64,000 nucleotides of DNA from PALSA-607 sp963737705 (lineage in GTDB: Bacteria; Actinomycetota; Actinomycetes; Acidothermales; Acidothermaceae): assembly GCA_963737705.1 (NCBI GenBank), contig CAVTTP010000004.1, positions 186,001 to 250,000 on the forward strand, in the 5' to 3' direction. The position numbers were made by a program, and so were the translations under genes. Position 1 is the stretch's first letter, and every line of letters begins with the position of its first letter. This document shows, piece after piece, positions 9,210 through 18,088 of this stretch. Below the pieces are notes generated by a model, which worked only from the letters and a program-made list of their open reading frames with translations, had not been told where the DNA came from and did not search any database.

Positions 9210-10238
9210 TTGGCAACATCTAGTGGGTCGCTGCGCCGATACGCGCTGACGCGACTCGCGCTTGTCATTCCGATGGTGCTGATCCTGCTCACCGTCGTCT
9301 TCCTGCTGATGCGGGTCGCGCCCGGCGACCCGATTCAGGCCGCGCTCGGCGGCAAGTTGTCGCCGGCTCAACTCGAGGAAAAGCGGCGAGCCGCGGGCTT
9401 CACGAAGCCGCTGATCGTGCAATACGTCGACTACCTCAAGCAAGTCTTCTCACTGAACCTGGGCACGTCGATCACCGACAATCAGGCGATCACCACCGTG
9501 TTGAAGGTGAACGGTGCGGCAACGCTCGAGCTGTCGGTTGCCGCGAGCATTATCGCGTTGGTGATCGGTGTGCCGATCGGATTGCGCGCAGGCCGTTTAC
9601 GCGACAGCGCATTCGATGCCGGTGGCCGGCTGTTCGGCATCATCACCTACGCGGCGCCGGTCTTCTTCGTCGGCCTGTTGTTCCAGTTGGTGTTCAGCAA
9701 GTGGCTGAACTGGCTGCCCAACTCGGGGATGCTCAGCCCGATCGACCAAGCGGAGCTGCCCACGCACACACACTTGTCCGTGGTCGACGCGATTTGGGAC
9801 CACAACATGAGTGCGTTCGTCGATGCACTGAAACATCTGGCCATGCCTTCGTTCACCCTCGGGCTGCTGCTGTGCGGCGTGGTCATCAGGCTGATCCGCA
9901 CCAACTTGATCCAGACCTTGAAGGGCGACTACGTCGAGGCCGCCCGCGCGCGTGGCGTGCCCGAGCACAAGGTCGTGATGCGCCACGCGTTTCGGAACGC
10001 GTTGGTGCCGGTGGTCACTGTGATGGGGCTGCAAGCGGCGTTGCTGCTGTCTGGGGCGGTGCTCACCGAAGAGACGTTCAACTGGCCTGGCATCGGCAAC
10101 CAGCTCGTCACGTATCTCAACAACCGTGACTACACCGCCGTCCAAGGCATCATCACGATCTTTGCGCTGGCGGTCGTCTTCATCAGCTTGCTGATCGACT
10201 TCGTGAACGCCGCCATCGACCCGAGGGTGCGTTACTGA
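9210..10238 (+). CDS. Peptide ABC transporter permease, DppB/OppB type
   Basis: Inner-membrane permease, 342 residues, about six hydrophobic helices. The N-terminal RYALTRLALVIPMVLILLTVVFLLMR and RVAPGDPI are typical DppB; the coupling EAA loop reads EAARARGVPEHKVVMRHAFRNALVP. The TTG start is favoured by the purine-rich GAAAGAGG about 10 bases upstream. Its stop and the next start share one base (TGATG). Confidence 0.92.
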   Translation: MATSSGSLRRYALTRLALVIPMVLILLTVVFLLMRVAPGDPIQAALGGKLSPAQLEEKRRAAGFTKPLIVQYVDYLKQVFSLNLGTSITDNQAITTVLKVNGAATLELSVAASIIALVIGVPIGLRAGRLRDSAFDAGGRLFGIITYAAPVFFVGLLFQLVFSKWLNWLPNSGMLSPIDQAELPTHTHLSVVDAIWDHNMSAFVDALKHLAMPSFTLGLLLCGVVIRLIRTNLIQTLKGDYVEAARARGVPEHKVVMRHAFRNALVPVVTVMGLQAALLLSGAVLTEETFNWPGIGNQLVTYLNNRDYTAVQGIITIFALAVVFISLLIDFVNAAIDPRVRY

Positions 10239-11302
10239 TGACCGCTGCCAGCATCGCGGAGCCGGGTGGCGAGTCAATCCTCGACACACCGCCTCCGGAG
10301 AACTCGCGCCCGCGCGGACCGTTCGGCCGGTTGTGGCAACAGGTCAAGCAGGCTCAGGGCTTCTCGAAGTGGTTGCTCTGGGTTGGTGCGGGGATCACCG
10401 CGGTCTTCATCGTGCTCGCGGTGTTCGCGCCATTGATCGCGCCGTACGGCTTCGATCAGTACATGTCGCACGGGGTGCGCTTCGCCAAGCAAGGTTCGCC
10501 GAACGGCTCGCACTGGTTCGGCACCAACGTGCGGTCGGTCGACGTGTTGTCGGTGGTCATCTACGGCTCGCGCACTGCTATTGAAGTCGTTGTGCTTGCT
10601 GTGGTCTTCAGTCTGTTCGTCGGCGTGCCGCTCGGGCTGATTTCTGGTTACTACGGCGGCTGGCTCGACCGCATCCTCGTGCTCATCATGGATGCGCTGT
10701 TTGCGTTCCCCTACCTGCTGCTCGCGATCATCATTGCGTTCCTGTTGCAGAACAGCGTCGGCAGCGGTGTGTTGACCGCGGCCATCGCGATCACGGTCAT
10801 CTACGTGCCGCAATACTTCCGCGTCGTCCGTGGCCAAGTGCTGTCTGCCCGAGAAGAGCCCTACGTCGAAGCCGCGCGAGCATTGGGCGCGCGACCGCGC
10901 ACGATCATGGGCCGCTACCTGTTCTTCAACGTGATCCAGTCAGTGCCCGTCATCGCCACGTTGAATGCAGCCGACGCGATTCTCACACTTGCCGGCTTGG
11001 GATTCCTCGGCTTCGGCATCCAGCCAACGCAGGCCGCCGAGTGGGGCTATGAACTGCAGCGCGGCGTTGCCGACATGGGTGCAGGTCTGTGGTGGACCAG
11101 TGTGTTTCCCGGCATCGCGATCGTTTCGCTGGTGACCGGTCTCACGCTCGTCGGCGAAGGCCTGAACGACGTGTTGAACCCGGTGCTTCGCAAGAGATCG
11201 GGACGCCGGGTGCTGCTACCTCGGCGAGACGCGTCTGCATCGGGCACGACGTTGCCGACCAGGCACGTCGACCCGAACGGTCACGGGGAGGAGCTCGCAT
11301 GA
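10238..11302 (+). CDS. Peptide ABC transporter permease, DppC/OppC type
   Basis: Second permease, 354 residues. A charged, proline-rich cytoplasmic N-terminus precedes the first helix, as is usual for DppC. The EAA coupling loop EAARALGARPRTIMGRYLFFN is clear and GLGFLGFGIQPTQAAEWG is the family's C-terminal signature. Overlaps the following ATPase start by ATGA. Confidence 0.92.
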   Translation: MTAASIAEPGGESILDTPPPENSRPRGPFGRLWQQVKQAQGFSKWLLWVGAGITAVFIVLAVFAPLIAPYGFDQYMSHGVRFAKQGSPNGSHWFGTNVRSVDVLSVVIYGSRTAIEVVVLAVVFSLFVGVPLGLISGYYGGWLDRILVLIMDALFAFPYLLLAIIIAFLLQNSVGSGVLTAAIAITVIYVPQYFRVVRGQVLSAREEPYVEAARALGARPRTIMGRYLFFNVIQSVPVIATLNAADAILTLAGLGFLGFGIQPTQAAEWGYELQRGVADMGAGLWWTSVFPGIAIVSLVTGLTLVGEGLNDVLNPVLRKRSGRRVLLPRRDASASGTTLPTRHVDPNGHGEELA

Positions 11303-12327
11303 CGGTCGCTCCGGTGTTGTCGGTGCGAGACCTGCGGGTCTGGTACGGCACCGAGCGAGGGCCGGTGCGTGCGGTCGACGGCGTGTCGTTCGACGTAGGT
11401 GCAGGCGAGACTCTCGGTCTTGTCGGCGAATCCGGCTGCGGAAAGTCGACTCTTGGTCGCGGCATCCTCGGCCTGCTTCCAAGCGGGTCTGCCGTCGACG
11501 GCAGCGTGCGCTTCCGCGATCGCGAGCTGGTCGGCGTGAAGCAGAGCGACATGCGCGAAATGCGCGGCGCCGAGCTCGGACTCATCTTTCAAGAACCGAT
11601 GACCCGTCTCGATCCGCTGATGCGCATCAGCGAGCACTTCGCCGAGACGTTGCGTGCACACGAGCCTGAGCTGAACTCCGAGGAGATCGACGCCCGATCG
11701 ATCGACACGCTGCGGCGCATGGGCATCCCGCCGACGCGTTTCCGGCACTACCCGCACGAGTTCTCCGGCGGTATGCGGCAGCGCATCATGATTGCGCTCG
11801 CTCTTGTACTCAATCCTGCGTTCGTCGTTGCCGACGAGCCGACGACCGCACTCGACGTACTTGTCGAGGCCCAGATCCTGTCGATCCTGGCCGACCTGAA
11901 GCGCAACTTCGACACGTCGCTGCTGCTGATCACCCACAACCTCGGCATCGTCGCCGAGGCCTGCGAGCGGGTAGCCGTCATGTATGCCGGCCGCATCGTC
12001 GAAGAGGGCGACGCGCGCCAGGTGTTCTCCGACCCGTCGCATCCGTACACCCGCGAACTGCTGCGCTCGACGATCTCGCTGTCGACGACCGCCTTGCACT
12101 ACATTCCCGGCTCGCCGCCTGATCTGGTCGAACCACCGTCGGGATGTCACTTCCACCCGCGCTGTCCGAGTGCGATGCAGGTCTGCGGCAGTCTCGACCC
12201 GGTCGAGGTGCGCGCGGCTAGTGGCCAGCGGGTGTCGTGCTGGTTGCACGGCCCCGACGAGCTGATCCCACCCGGGGGCACCGCCCCGTTGCAACGACAG
12301 GAGTTGGCCAGTGCCGACGAAGCCTGA
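11299..12327 (+). CDS. Peptide ABC transporter ATP-binding protein, DppD/OppD type
   Basis: Cytoplasmic ATPase of 342 residues. Walker A GESGCGKST, ABC signature FSGGMRQR, Walker B FVVADEPTTALD, and the C-terminal oligopeptide-transporter cysteine motif HFHPRCPSAMQVC. The ATG at 11299 is chosen because it overlaps the permease stop by four bases and starts right before the ABC domain; a longer upstream frame lies inside the permease gene. Confidence 0.93.
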   Translation: MTVAPVLSVRDLRVWYGTERGPVRAVDGVSFDVGAGETLGLVGESGCGKSTLGRGILGLLPSGSAVDGSVRFRDRELVGVKQSDMREMRGAELGLIFQEPMTRLDPLMRISEHFAETLRAHEPELNSEEIDARSIDTLRRMGIPPTRFRHYPHEFSGGMRQRIMIALALVLNPAFVVADEPTTALDVLVEAQILSILADLKRNFDTSLLLITHNLGIVAEACERVAVMYAGRIVEEGDARQVFSDPSHPYTRELLRSTISLSTTALHYIPGSPPDLVEPPSGCHFHPRCPSAMQVCGSLDPVEVRAASGQRVSCWLHGPDELIPPGGTAPLQRQELASADEA

Positions 12328-13678
12328 CGATCTCGAAGTCGCCGGCGACTCGACACCACTCGACGACCGGCCCGTCGTGCTCGACGTCCGTGATCTGCGA
12401 GTGCACTTCGCCTTGCGGGGCGGCTTCTTCGATCGCTTGCTCGGTCGTTCGTCGGGATCGGTGAAGGCAGTCGACGGCGTCTCCTTCACCCTTCGCAAGG
12501 GTGAGGTGCTTGGTCTCGTCGGTGAGTCGGGCAGCGGCAAGACCACGACGGCGCGCGCATTGCTTGGGCTCGCACCCATTACCGGTGGCACCGTGCGATT
12601 CGACGCCGGGCCCGAGTACGGCGGCCCGATCGAGTTGACCGGATTGCGCGAGCCCCAGTTTCGTGCGGTGCGGCAGGCGATCCAACTGGTGTTCCAGGAT
12701 CCGCACGCCTCGCTGAACCCGGCCATGGATCTCGCTACCGCAGTTGCGCATCCGCTGAAGATCCACCACATCACCAAGGACCGTGTCGAGATCGATCGAC
12801 GGGTGCGCGCCGCGTTCGAACGTGTCGGGTTGGCGCCGGTCGATCAGTACCTGCACAAGTACCCGGCCGATCTCTCCGGTGGGCAGAAACAACGGGCGGT
12901 GCTCGCCCGCGCGATCATGTTGAACCCTGCGCTGCTGGTTGCCGACGAACCGGTGTCGATGCTCGACATGAGTGTGCGCGCAAAGATCCTGCAGCTGATG
13001 CTCGACCTCAAGCGCGATCTCGGGCTCACGTACCTCTACGTGACCCACGACCTCGCAACCGCGAAGTTCTTCTGCGACACGATCGCCATCATGTATCTGG
13101 GTCGCATCGTCGAGATCGGTCCGGCCGCGCAGATTTACGCCGATCCCAAGCACCCATACACGCGTTCGTTGCTCGCGGCGATCCCGGAGCCTGACCCGCG
13201 TCGCGCAGTGCCACGCAACTTGCCGCGTGGCGAGATACCCGACGCCGCCCGGCCGCCGCTTGGTTGTTCGTTCCATCCGCGCTGTCCGGCCGCGTTCGCG
13301 CCGTGCGGCTGGGAAGCCCGCGACGTCAACGCACTACTGGAGCAAAGATGGACGGCGGTTGACGAGGGCGAGTACGAGCGTGAACGTGCGGTGGTGGGTG
13401 ATCCAGTCGAGCTCGAGGCCGGGTTAGCGGCGTTGCTGCCGGACGCACGCGGGGGATCCGGCGCTGCGGCGGCGTTGCTCGACGAGATCAAGCGGGCCGA
13501 CCCCGATGAGCCGTTCTGGCGGGGCGTGCGAGCGCAAGAACCTGAGCCCGGCGGCGTCAAGCTTGATTTCAACGAGCCTGTCGACCCGGCACTACGTGAC
13601 GTCGGGCCGGTCCGCGTCGCCTGTCACCTGCACGACCCGCGCTTCGCTGCACTTGCGGTGACCACGCCAGAGGGGTAG
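12311..13678 (+). CDS. Peptide ABC transporter ATP-binding protein, DppF/OppF type, with long C-terminus
   Basis: Second ATPase, 455 residues. Walker A GESGSGKTT, signature LSGGQKQR, Walker B LLVADEPVSMLD and cysteine motif CSFHPRCPAAFAPCGW. Homologues usually end soon after that motif (about 330-350 residues); this one continues for roughly 100 residues, rich in acidic and alanine residues, ending RVACHLHDPRFAALAVTTPEG, which resembles a displaced family C-terminus. Overlaps the previous gene by 17 bases. Confidence 0.92.
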   Translation: MPTKPDDLEVAGDSTPLDDRPVVLDVRDLRVHFALRGGFFDRLLGRSSGSVKAVDGVSFTLRKGEVLGLVGESGSGKTTTARALLGLAPITGGTVRFDAGPEYGGPIELTGLREPQFRAVRQAIQLVFQDPHASLNPAMDLATAVAHPLKIHHITKDRVEIDRRVRAAFERVGLAPVDQYLHKYPADLSGGQKQRAVLARAIMLNPALLVADEPVSMLDMSVRAKILQLMLDLKRDLGLTYLYVTHDLATAKFFCDTIAIMYLGRIVEIGPAAQIYADPKHPYTRSLLAAIPEPDPRRAVPRNLPRGEIPDAARPPLGCSFHPRCPAAFAPCGWEARDVNALLEQRWTAVDEGEYERERAVVGDPVELEAGLAALLPDARGGSGAAAALLDEIKRADPDEPFWRGVRAQEPEPGGVKLDFNEPVDPALRDVGPVRVACHLHDPRFAALAVTTPEG

Positions 13679-13742
13679 TTGTACTGGTCAAGCAATCGTA
13701 AAGTCCGCCGCCGTATCAGCTACGCAAAGTGGGAGCGCATCG

Positions 13743-14354
13743 ATGCACGTCACGCTGTTCGGCTTCGTTCTTTTCCTGCACATCCTGGTGGCGATCGTCG
13801 CGTTCATGATGGCGGCCGTCGTGCACGCCGGATTGCCGGCGATGGCGCGTGCCAGGGACGTGCGCGAGATGCGCTCGTGGGCCGCGATCCTGCACCGGCT
13901 CGAGCCGCTGTTCCCCATCGCGGCACTGCTGCTGCTCATCCTCGGCGCGTGGCTGATCCATCTGTCGAAGGGTCGCGTGCACTGGGGCGACGGCTGGCTC
14001 CTCACGAGCCTGATCACGTTGGTCGTGGTCGAGGGAATTGCGGGTGCGAAGCTCGCACCGAAGGCGAAAGCGGCGGTGAAGGCCGTCGAAGACACTCCTG
14101 ACGGCCCGGTGCCCGACTCGCTGCGGCGGACTGCTGGTCTCGAGCCTTGGATCTGGTACCCCTCACACGTGGCGACGTTCGGATTCGCGGCCGTGGTGTT
14201 TTTGATGTCCGCCCGGCCATCGGGAGCATGGGCGGTCGTCATCGTGATCGTCGGTGCCTTGATCGGAGTTGCGGTGGCGAGATTGCAGTTGCGCGCGCTG
14301 TCGGGTCCGCCTGCGGTCGCGGGGGCGTCGCGGACAGCCGAGGCGCTCCAGTAG
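13743..14354 (+). CDS. Integral membrane protein, DUF2269-like
   Basis: A 203-residue protein with about five hydrophobic helices (near residues 4-28, 55-75, 82-102, 140-158, 163-183) and few charged loops. The pattern of an early histidine in the first helix (LFLHILVAIVAFM) resembles DUF2269 membrane proteins, function unknown. A GGGAG element lies 7 bases before the ATG. No catalytic motif seen. Confidence 0.65.
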   Translation: MHVTLFGFVLFLHILVAIVAFMMAAVVHAGLPAMARARDVREMRSWAAILHRLEPLFPIAALLLLILGAWLIHLSKGRVHWGDGWLLTSLITLVVVEGIAGAKLAPKAKAAVKAVEDTPDGPVPDSLRRTAGLEPWIWYPSHVATFGFAAVVFLMSARPSGAWAVVIVIVGALIGVAVARLQLRALSGPPAVAGASRTAEALQ

Positions 14355-14410
14355 CGCCAAGACGTCCCGTCGAGCGCGTTCGCCGAACAACGCTGGTCGG
14401 GCGAACGGGG

Positions 14411-16159
14411 TTGCTTCGCCGATCCTCGCTGGTTGGTTGGTGTGCGGGTCTGTGTGCGGCCACGGCGGTGCTAGCGGGCTGCACCACGGCCCGAGCATCC
14501 AAGCCGCCAGTCGACTCTTCGGTTGCGGCGACACCCTCACCCACAACGACAGCGCCGGTGAGCACGGCAGCGGCGTCGACGCCGATCACAACGCCGCCAG
14601 CGTCGCCGACCGCGACGGCAGTCGCGAGCGTCCCGGCGACGCCGGCCGTGACCTCAGCTGCTGCCGACACGGGTCCGGCCGACCGTCTCGTGCCGTTGCC
14701 GGTCTCGTTGGTGGCGGACCCCTCGTCGTCCTTCGTGATCGGAGCGCACACCGCGATCGCAGTCAGTGGCGCGACCGCGCAACCAGTCGGGCTCGACCTC
14801 GCCGAGATGCTGCGTCCCGCGACCGGGTTCGCGTTGCCCGTCGTGGCCGGCCCAGGGGGTGCGGGCGACATCACGCTCGGGCTGGCGGCGAACGACGCGG
14901 CGTTAGGTGTCGAGGGATACACCCTCGTCGTTTCTGCTACTGGCGTGACAATCGAAGCCAACCAGCCCGAGGGTCTGTTCGATGGCATCCAGACGCTGCG
15001 GCAACTTTTGCCGTCGCAGGTTGCGGCGTCGTCGGCGCAGCCAGGCCCGTGGGTCGTACCTGGCGTGCGCATCAGCGACGATCCGCGTTACGCATACCGC
15101 GGCGCGATGCTCGACGTGGCGCGGCACTTCTTCCCGGTCGCGACGGTGGAGAAATACATCGATGAGCTGGCGATGTACAAGATCAACGTTTTGCATCTGC
15201 ATCTGTCCGACGACCAGGGATGGCGCCTCGCGGTCGACGGTTGGCCCGCTCTCACCACGGTTGGTTCACGGACAGCGGTCGGTGGGGGTGCCGGTGGGTT
15301 CTACACGACGAGCGACTACACGACGATCGTGAAATACGCGCAAGCACACTTCATCACCGTGGTACCTGAGATCGACATGCCCGGTCATGTCGGGGCGGCG
15401 CTGTCGTCGTATGCCGCACTGAATTGCGATGGCGTCGCGCCGCCGATCAACACGACAGAAACCGTGGGCCACACTTCGCTGTGTGTCGGAAAGCCTGCGG
15501 TAAATCAGTTCTTGACCGCTGTTGTCGGTGAACTGGCCAAGCTCACTCCAGGGCCGTACATCCACATCGGTGGCGACGAGGCGGCCAGCACATCGGCGTC
15601 CGACTATGCGTCATTCATGACGAAGGCCGCGCAGGTCGTCAAGGCAGACGGCAAGATCCCGATGGGGTGGGAAGACTTCGCGACCGCGGCGCTCCCAACC
15701 GGGTCGATCGCTCAAGACTGGGATTACCGCAACGGCAGCGCGTTGGCGCATCAGGCAGTTGCTAAGGGCGCGCAGCTGGTGATGTCTCCGGCCGACCACA
15801 CCTATCTCGACCAGAAGTACAACGCGGGCACGTCTTTGGGCTTGCAGTGGGCAGGCACGCATGAGGTTCCAGACGCGTACAACTGGGATCCGGCAACGGA
15901 AGTGCCCGGGCTTGCCGCTGACGTGATCGGTGTTGAGGGTCCGTTGTGGACTGAGACGCTGACATCTCTGCCGGACCTGCAATACATGGCCTGGCCGCGG
16001 ATGGCTGAGCTCGCCGAAGTCGGCTGGACGCCGCAAGCGCAGCGCAACTGGTCGACGTTCGCACCGCGACTCGCTGCGCAAGGCGTTGCATGGAAGCTGC
16101 TCGGCATCAACTACTACGCCTCGCCGCTAGTGCCGTGGCCGGCGAACGCGGTGGGCTAG
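14411..16159 (+). CDS. Beta-N-acetylhexosaminidase, GH20, lipoprotein
   Basis: Secreted glycoside hydrolase of family 20 that removes terminal GlcNAc/GalNAc. The signature HIGGDEA carries the catalytic Asp-Glu pair (residues 389-390 with this start); the N-terminal GH20b-like domain ends near RISDDPRYAYRGAMLDVARHF, and LHLHLSDDQGWR is also typical. A TTG at 14411 yields a good lipoprotein signal ending in LAGC (Cys 24), followed by a Ser/Thr/Pro/Ala linker of about 70 residues. Upstream in-frame starts would overlap the previous gene. The stop lies in a 15-bp tandem repeat. Confidence 0.88.
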   Translation: MLRRSSLVGWCAGLCAATAVLAGCTTARASKPPVDSSVAATPSPTTTAPVSTAAASTPITTPPASPTATAVASVPATPAVTSAAADTGPADRLVPLPVSLVADPSSSFVIGAHTAIAVSGATAQPVGLDLAEMLRPATGFALPVVAGPGGAGDITLGLAANDAALGVEGYTLVVSATGVTIEANQPEGLFDGIQTLRQLLPSQVAASSAQPGPWVVPGVRISDDPRYAYRGAMLDVARHFFPVATVEKYIDELAMYKINVLHLHLSDDQGWRLAVDGWPALTTVGSRTAVGGGAGGFYTTSDYTTIVKYAQAHFITVVPEIDMPGHVGAALSSYAALNCDGVAPPINTTETVGHTSLCVGKPAVNQFLTAVVGELAKLTPGPYIHIGGDEAASTSASDYASFMTKAAQVVKADGKIPMGWEDFATAALPTGSIAQDWDYRNGSALAHQAVAKGAQLVMSPADHTYLDQKYNAGTSLGLQWAGTHEVPDAYNWDPATEVPGLAADVIGVEGPLWTETLTSLPDLQYMAWPRMAELAEVGWTPQAQRNWSTFAPRLAAQGVAWKLLGINYYASPLVPWPANAVG

Positions 16160-16195
16160 CAGGCGGTCGGCTAGCAGGCCGTGGGCTAGCAGGCG
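16151..16195 (+). repeat. 15-bp tandem repeat, three copies, across the hexosaminidase stop
   Basis: Three head-to-tail 15-bp units (16151-16165, 16166-16180, 16181-16195), differing at one or two positions, each containing GGCTAGCAGGC. As 15 is a multiple of three, the TAG stop recurs in frame at 16157, 16172 and 16187, and once more at 16205. Confidence 0.9.
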
Positions 16196-16207
16196 GTGTG
16201 CTGGTAG

Positions 16208-16642
16208 CTAGCCGGGCAGGCGACCGACGAGCCCCGGAAACGGCACCGTCGTCGTTCGCCATTGCGCTTCGCGGATCGCCGCAGCCTGCAACGCCAGCGC
16301 CGCATCCTGCCGCAGTTGCCCACTAGCGACCGCGACGACATCGGCGTACGCGGCCGCGGTCGACTCCTCGATGGCGGCAAGCAGGGCACGCGCAGTTGGG
16401 TTATCGACGACCGGGCTCGGCAATCGGTAGACCGGAGCAGCCGGTGCTGGCGTGGCACCAAGGCCGGCGAGCCACTGCGTCACGTTCTGTACCTGTGCGC
16501 GATGCGCGTCGTACGCCGTGCGCGCCGCGTTCTTGGCCTGGCCTGTTGCGAGTTTCGCTCCCGCTAGCGAATACCCATACACCGCAGCATTTTCTGCCGC
16601 CGCCGCTGCTAGCAGGGCCGTGACGACGGGACTGTCGCTCAT
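16208..16642 (-). CDS. DUF4439 ferritin-like protein
   Basis: A 144-residue alanine-rich helical protein (ALLAAAAAENAAVYGYSLAG) of the DUF4439 family, which has a ferritin-like four-helix shape; function unknown. In mycobacteria a homologue also lies beside rimP. The ATG at 16642 overlaps the stop of the upstream lipoprotein gene by four bases, so the two are probably translated together. A longer upstream frame exists but is out of phase with the lipoprotein gene and is ignored. Confidence 0.85.
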   Translation of the reverse strand: MSDSPVVTALLAAAAAENAAVYGYSLAGAKLATGQAKNAARTAYDAHRAQVQNVTQWLAGLGATPAPAAPVYRLPSPVVDNPTARALLAAIEESTAAAYADVVAVASGQLRQDAALALQAAAIREAQWRTTTVPFPGLVGRLPG

Positions 16643-17313
16643 GTGGCCACCGAGAGCAGCGCGGCGTGGGCTGCTTCGCAGCCACCGATTGAGGCGATCA
16701 ACCGGGCGAGCGAACCGCTCGTCGTCGCGACGTCGCTGAGTCTCGCTGCCGCGGCAGCGCGTTCGAGGTCGGCGAGCTGATGCAAGATTGCGCTGGACGC
16801 CGGCGGGCTCGACAGCGGCGGCCCTGCAGAAGCGGTGCTGGACGGCGAGGTGCTGGACGGCGAGGTGCTCGCGGAGGCCGTACTCGCTGGGGTGGTGCTC
16901 GGTGGCGGACCGGAGGGCGTAGCTCCCGGCACAAGAGCCTGCAGATGCGCGACGTGGTCGGCGCGAAACGTGGCTAGTCTGCCGGCCAGCTCGGGATGCG
17001 CGACGGTGATCGCGTCGTAGGCCGCGAGCAGGTCCTGCTCTGCGGCAGCGATCCGCTGTGCATCGAGTTGCTCGGGGGACAGCGCAGATGCGGCCGGCTT
17101 CGGCGAGCTCGACGTCGTCGACGGCAGTGTCGACGTCGCTCCTGGCTGTGGCGAATGGATCGGTGAGGTCGTTGCGGTTCCGGGGCCTGCCGGTGCGGCC
17201 CGCTGCGTGCCCGAGCGGCAGCCGGCGACGACCCCGAGGGCGGCCACGCCGAGGAGCCGCAGCACGCTGCGCCTGCCCACCAGCGGCCGACTTCGTAGCG
17301 GCGCTTCGGACAC
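16639..17313 (-). CDS. Lipoprotein with Ser/Thr/Pro linker, partner of DUF4439 protein
   Basis: A 224-residue exported protein. The signal has a twin-arginine at residues 14-15 (GRRSVLRLLG) and a lipobox VVAGC with Cys 32, so a Tat-exported lipoprotein is possible. Two low-complexity Ser/Thr/Pro stretches flank a helical segment (ALSPEQLDAQRIAAAEQDLLAAYD). The helices before and after the second linker suggest a split ferritin-like bundle. Divergent from rimP; about 187 bases separate them. Confidence 0.78.
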   Translation of the reverse strand: MSEAPLRSRPLVGRRSVLRLLGVAALGVVAGCRSGTQRAAPAGPGTATTSPIHSPQPGATSTLPSTTSSSPKPAASALSPEQLDAQRIAAAEQDLLAAYDAITVAHPELAGRLATFRADHVAHLQALVPGATPSGPPPSTTPASTASASTSPSSTSPSSTASAGPPLSSPPASSAILHQLADLERAAAAARLSDVATTSGSLARLIASIGGCEAAHAALLSVAT

Positions 17314-17500
17314 CAGACCTCTCCTTGGGCTTACCCGCAGTAGCGACAGATGGCAATAGATGGCGATAGATAGGGACGCTGCGACAGCTTACGGACGAGC
17401 CATTACGGCTACGCTGGACCGAGCACTACCGCTTCGGATGGCGTTGGCCGTTCGTTCACTTGAGAAGTCTGACAACAGCAGAGCAACGAGGAGGTCGGCG
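17314..17500. other. Divergent intergenic region before rimP
   Basis: Holds the promoters for the reverse lipoprotein pair and the forward rimP operon. TACGCT at 17410-17415 is a possible -10 for rimP but has no good -35. A short imperfect repeat (AGATGGCxATAG) occurs at about 17349-17371. Confidence 0.4.
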
Positions 17501-18088
17501 ATGACGAGCGCCTCCGCAGGCCGTGAGTTGGCCGCGTTGCTTAGCCGTGTGGTCGAAGAGACCGGGCTCGACCTCGAAGACGTCGCCGTGACAAGAGTTG
17601 GTCACCGCGCGGAGGTTCGGGTGCTGGTCGACAAGGACGGCGGCGTCAGCCTCGACGACGTGGCGGTCGTCAGCCAAGCGATCTCGACCGTGCTCGATCT
17701 CCCCGCTGCCGACGCGATCTTGGGGGAGCAGCCGTACGTGCTCGAGGTCAGTTCGCCGGGTGTCGATCGGCCGCTCGTCGACGCGCGCCAGTGGCGGCGG
17801 GCAATTGGGCGCCTCGTTCGAGTCCGGCTTGCCGCCGGTACCGAGATCAACGCTCGCATCATGGCTGCCGATGCCGACGGCGTCCGCCTTGCTGTTGTTG
17901 GCGCTAAGCCCGGCGCCCCTGCGCGCGAGCAGACCTACCGGCACGACGAGCTGGGCCCCGGCCGGGTGCAGGTGGAGTTCAACCGCCCGTCGCCCATCGA
18001 TGACGCCGACGACATAGAGATCGACGACGGCACTGTGGCTATCGCGGATCTGTCCGCCCCCGACCGAGAGGGTGAGGACGCACGATGA
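17501..18088 (+). CDS. rimP: Ribosome maturation factor RimP
   Basis: Cytoplasmic 30S maturation factor, 195 residues. The N-terminal alpha/beta domain includes LDLEDVAVTRVGHRAEVRVLVDKDGGVSLDDVAVVSQAIS and the conserved YVLEVSSPGVDRPL; a C-terminal SH3-like domain and an acidic tail follow. Start ATG 17501 has a strong AGGAGG 6 bases upstream. The stop overlaps the nusA start. Confidence 0.93.
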   Translation: MTSASAGRELAALLSRVVEETGLDLEDVAVTRVGHRAEVRVLVDKDGGVSLDDVAVVSQAISTVLDLPAADAILGEQPYVLEVSSPGVDRPLVDARQWRRAIGRLVRVRLAAGTEINARIMAADADGVRLAVVGAKPGAPAREQTYRHDELGPGRVQVEFNRPSPIDDADDIEIDDGTVAIADLSAPDREGEDAR

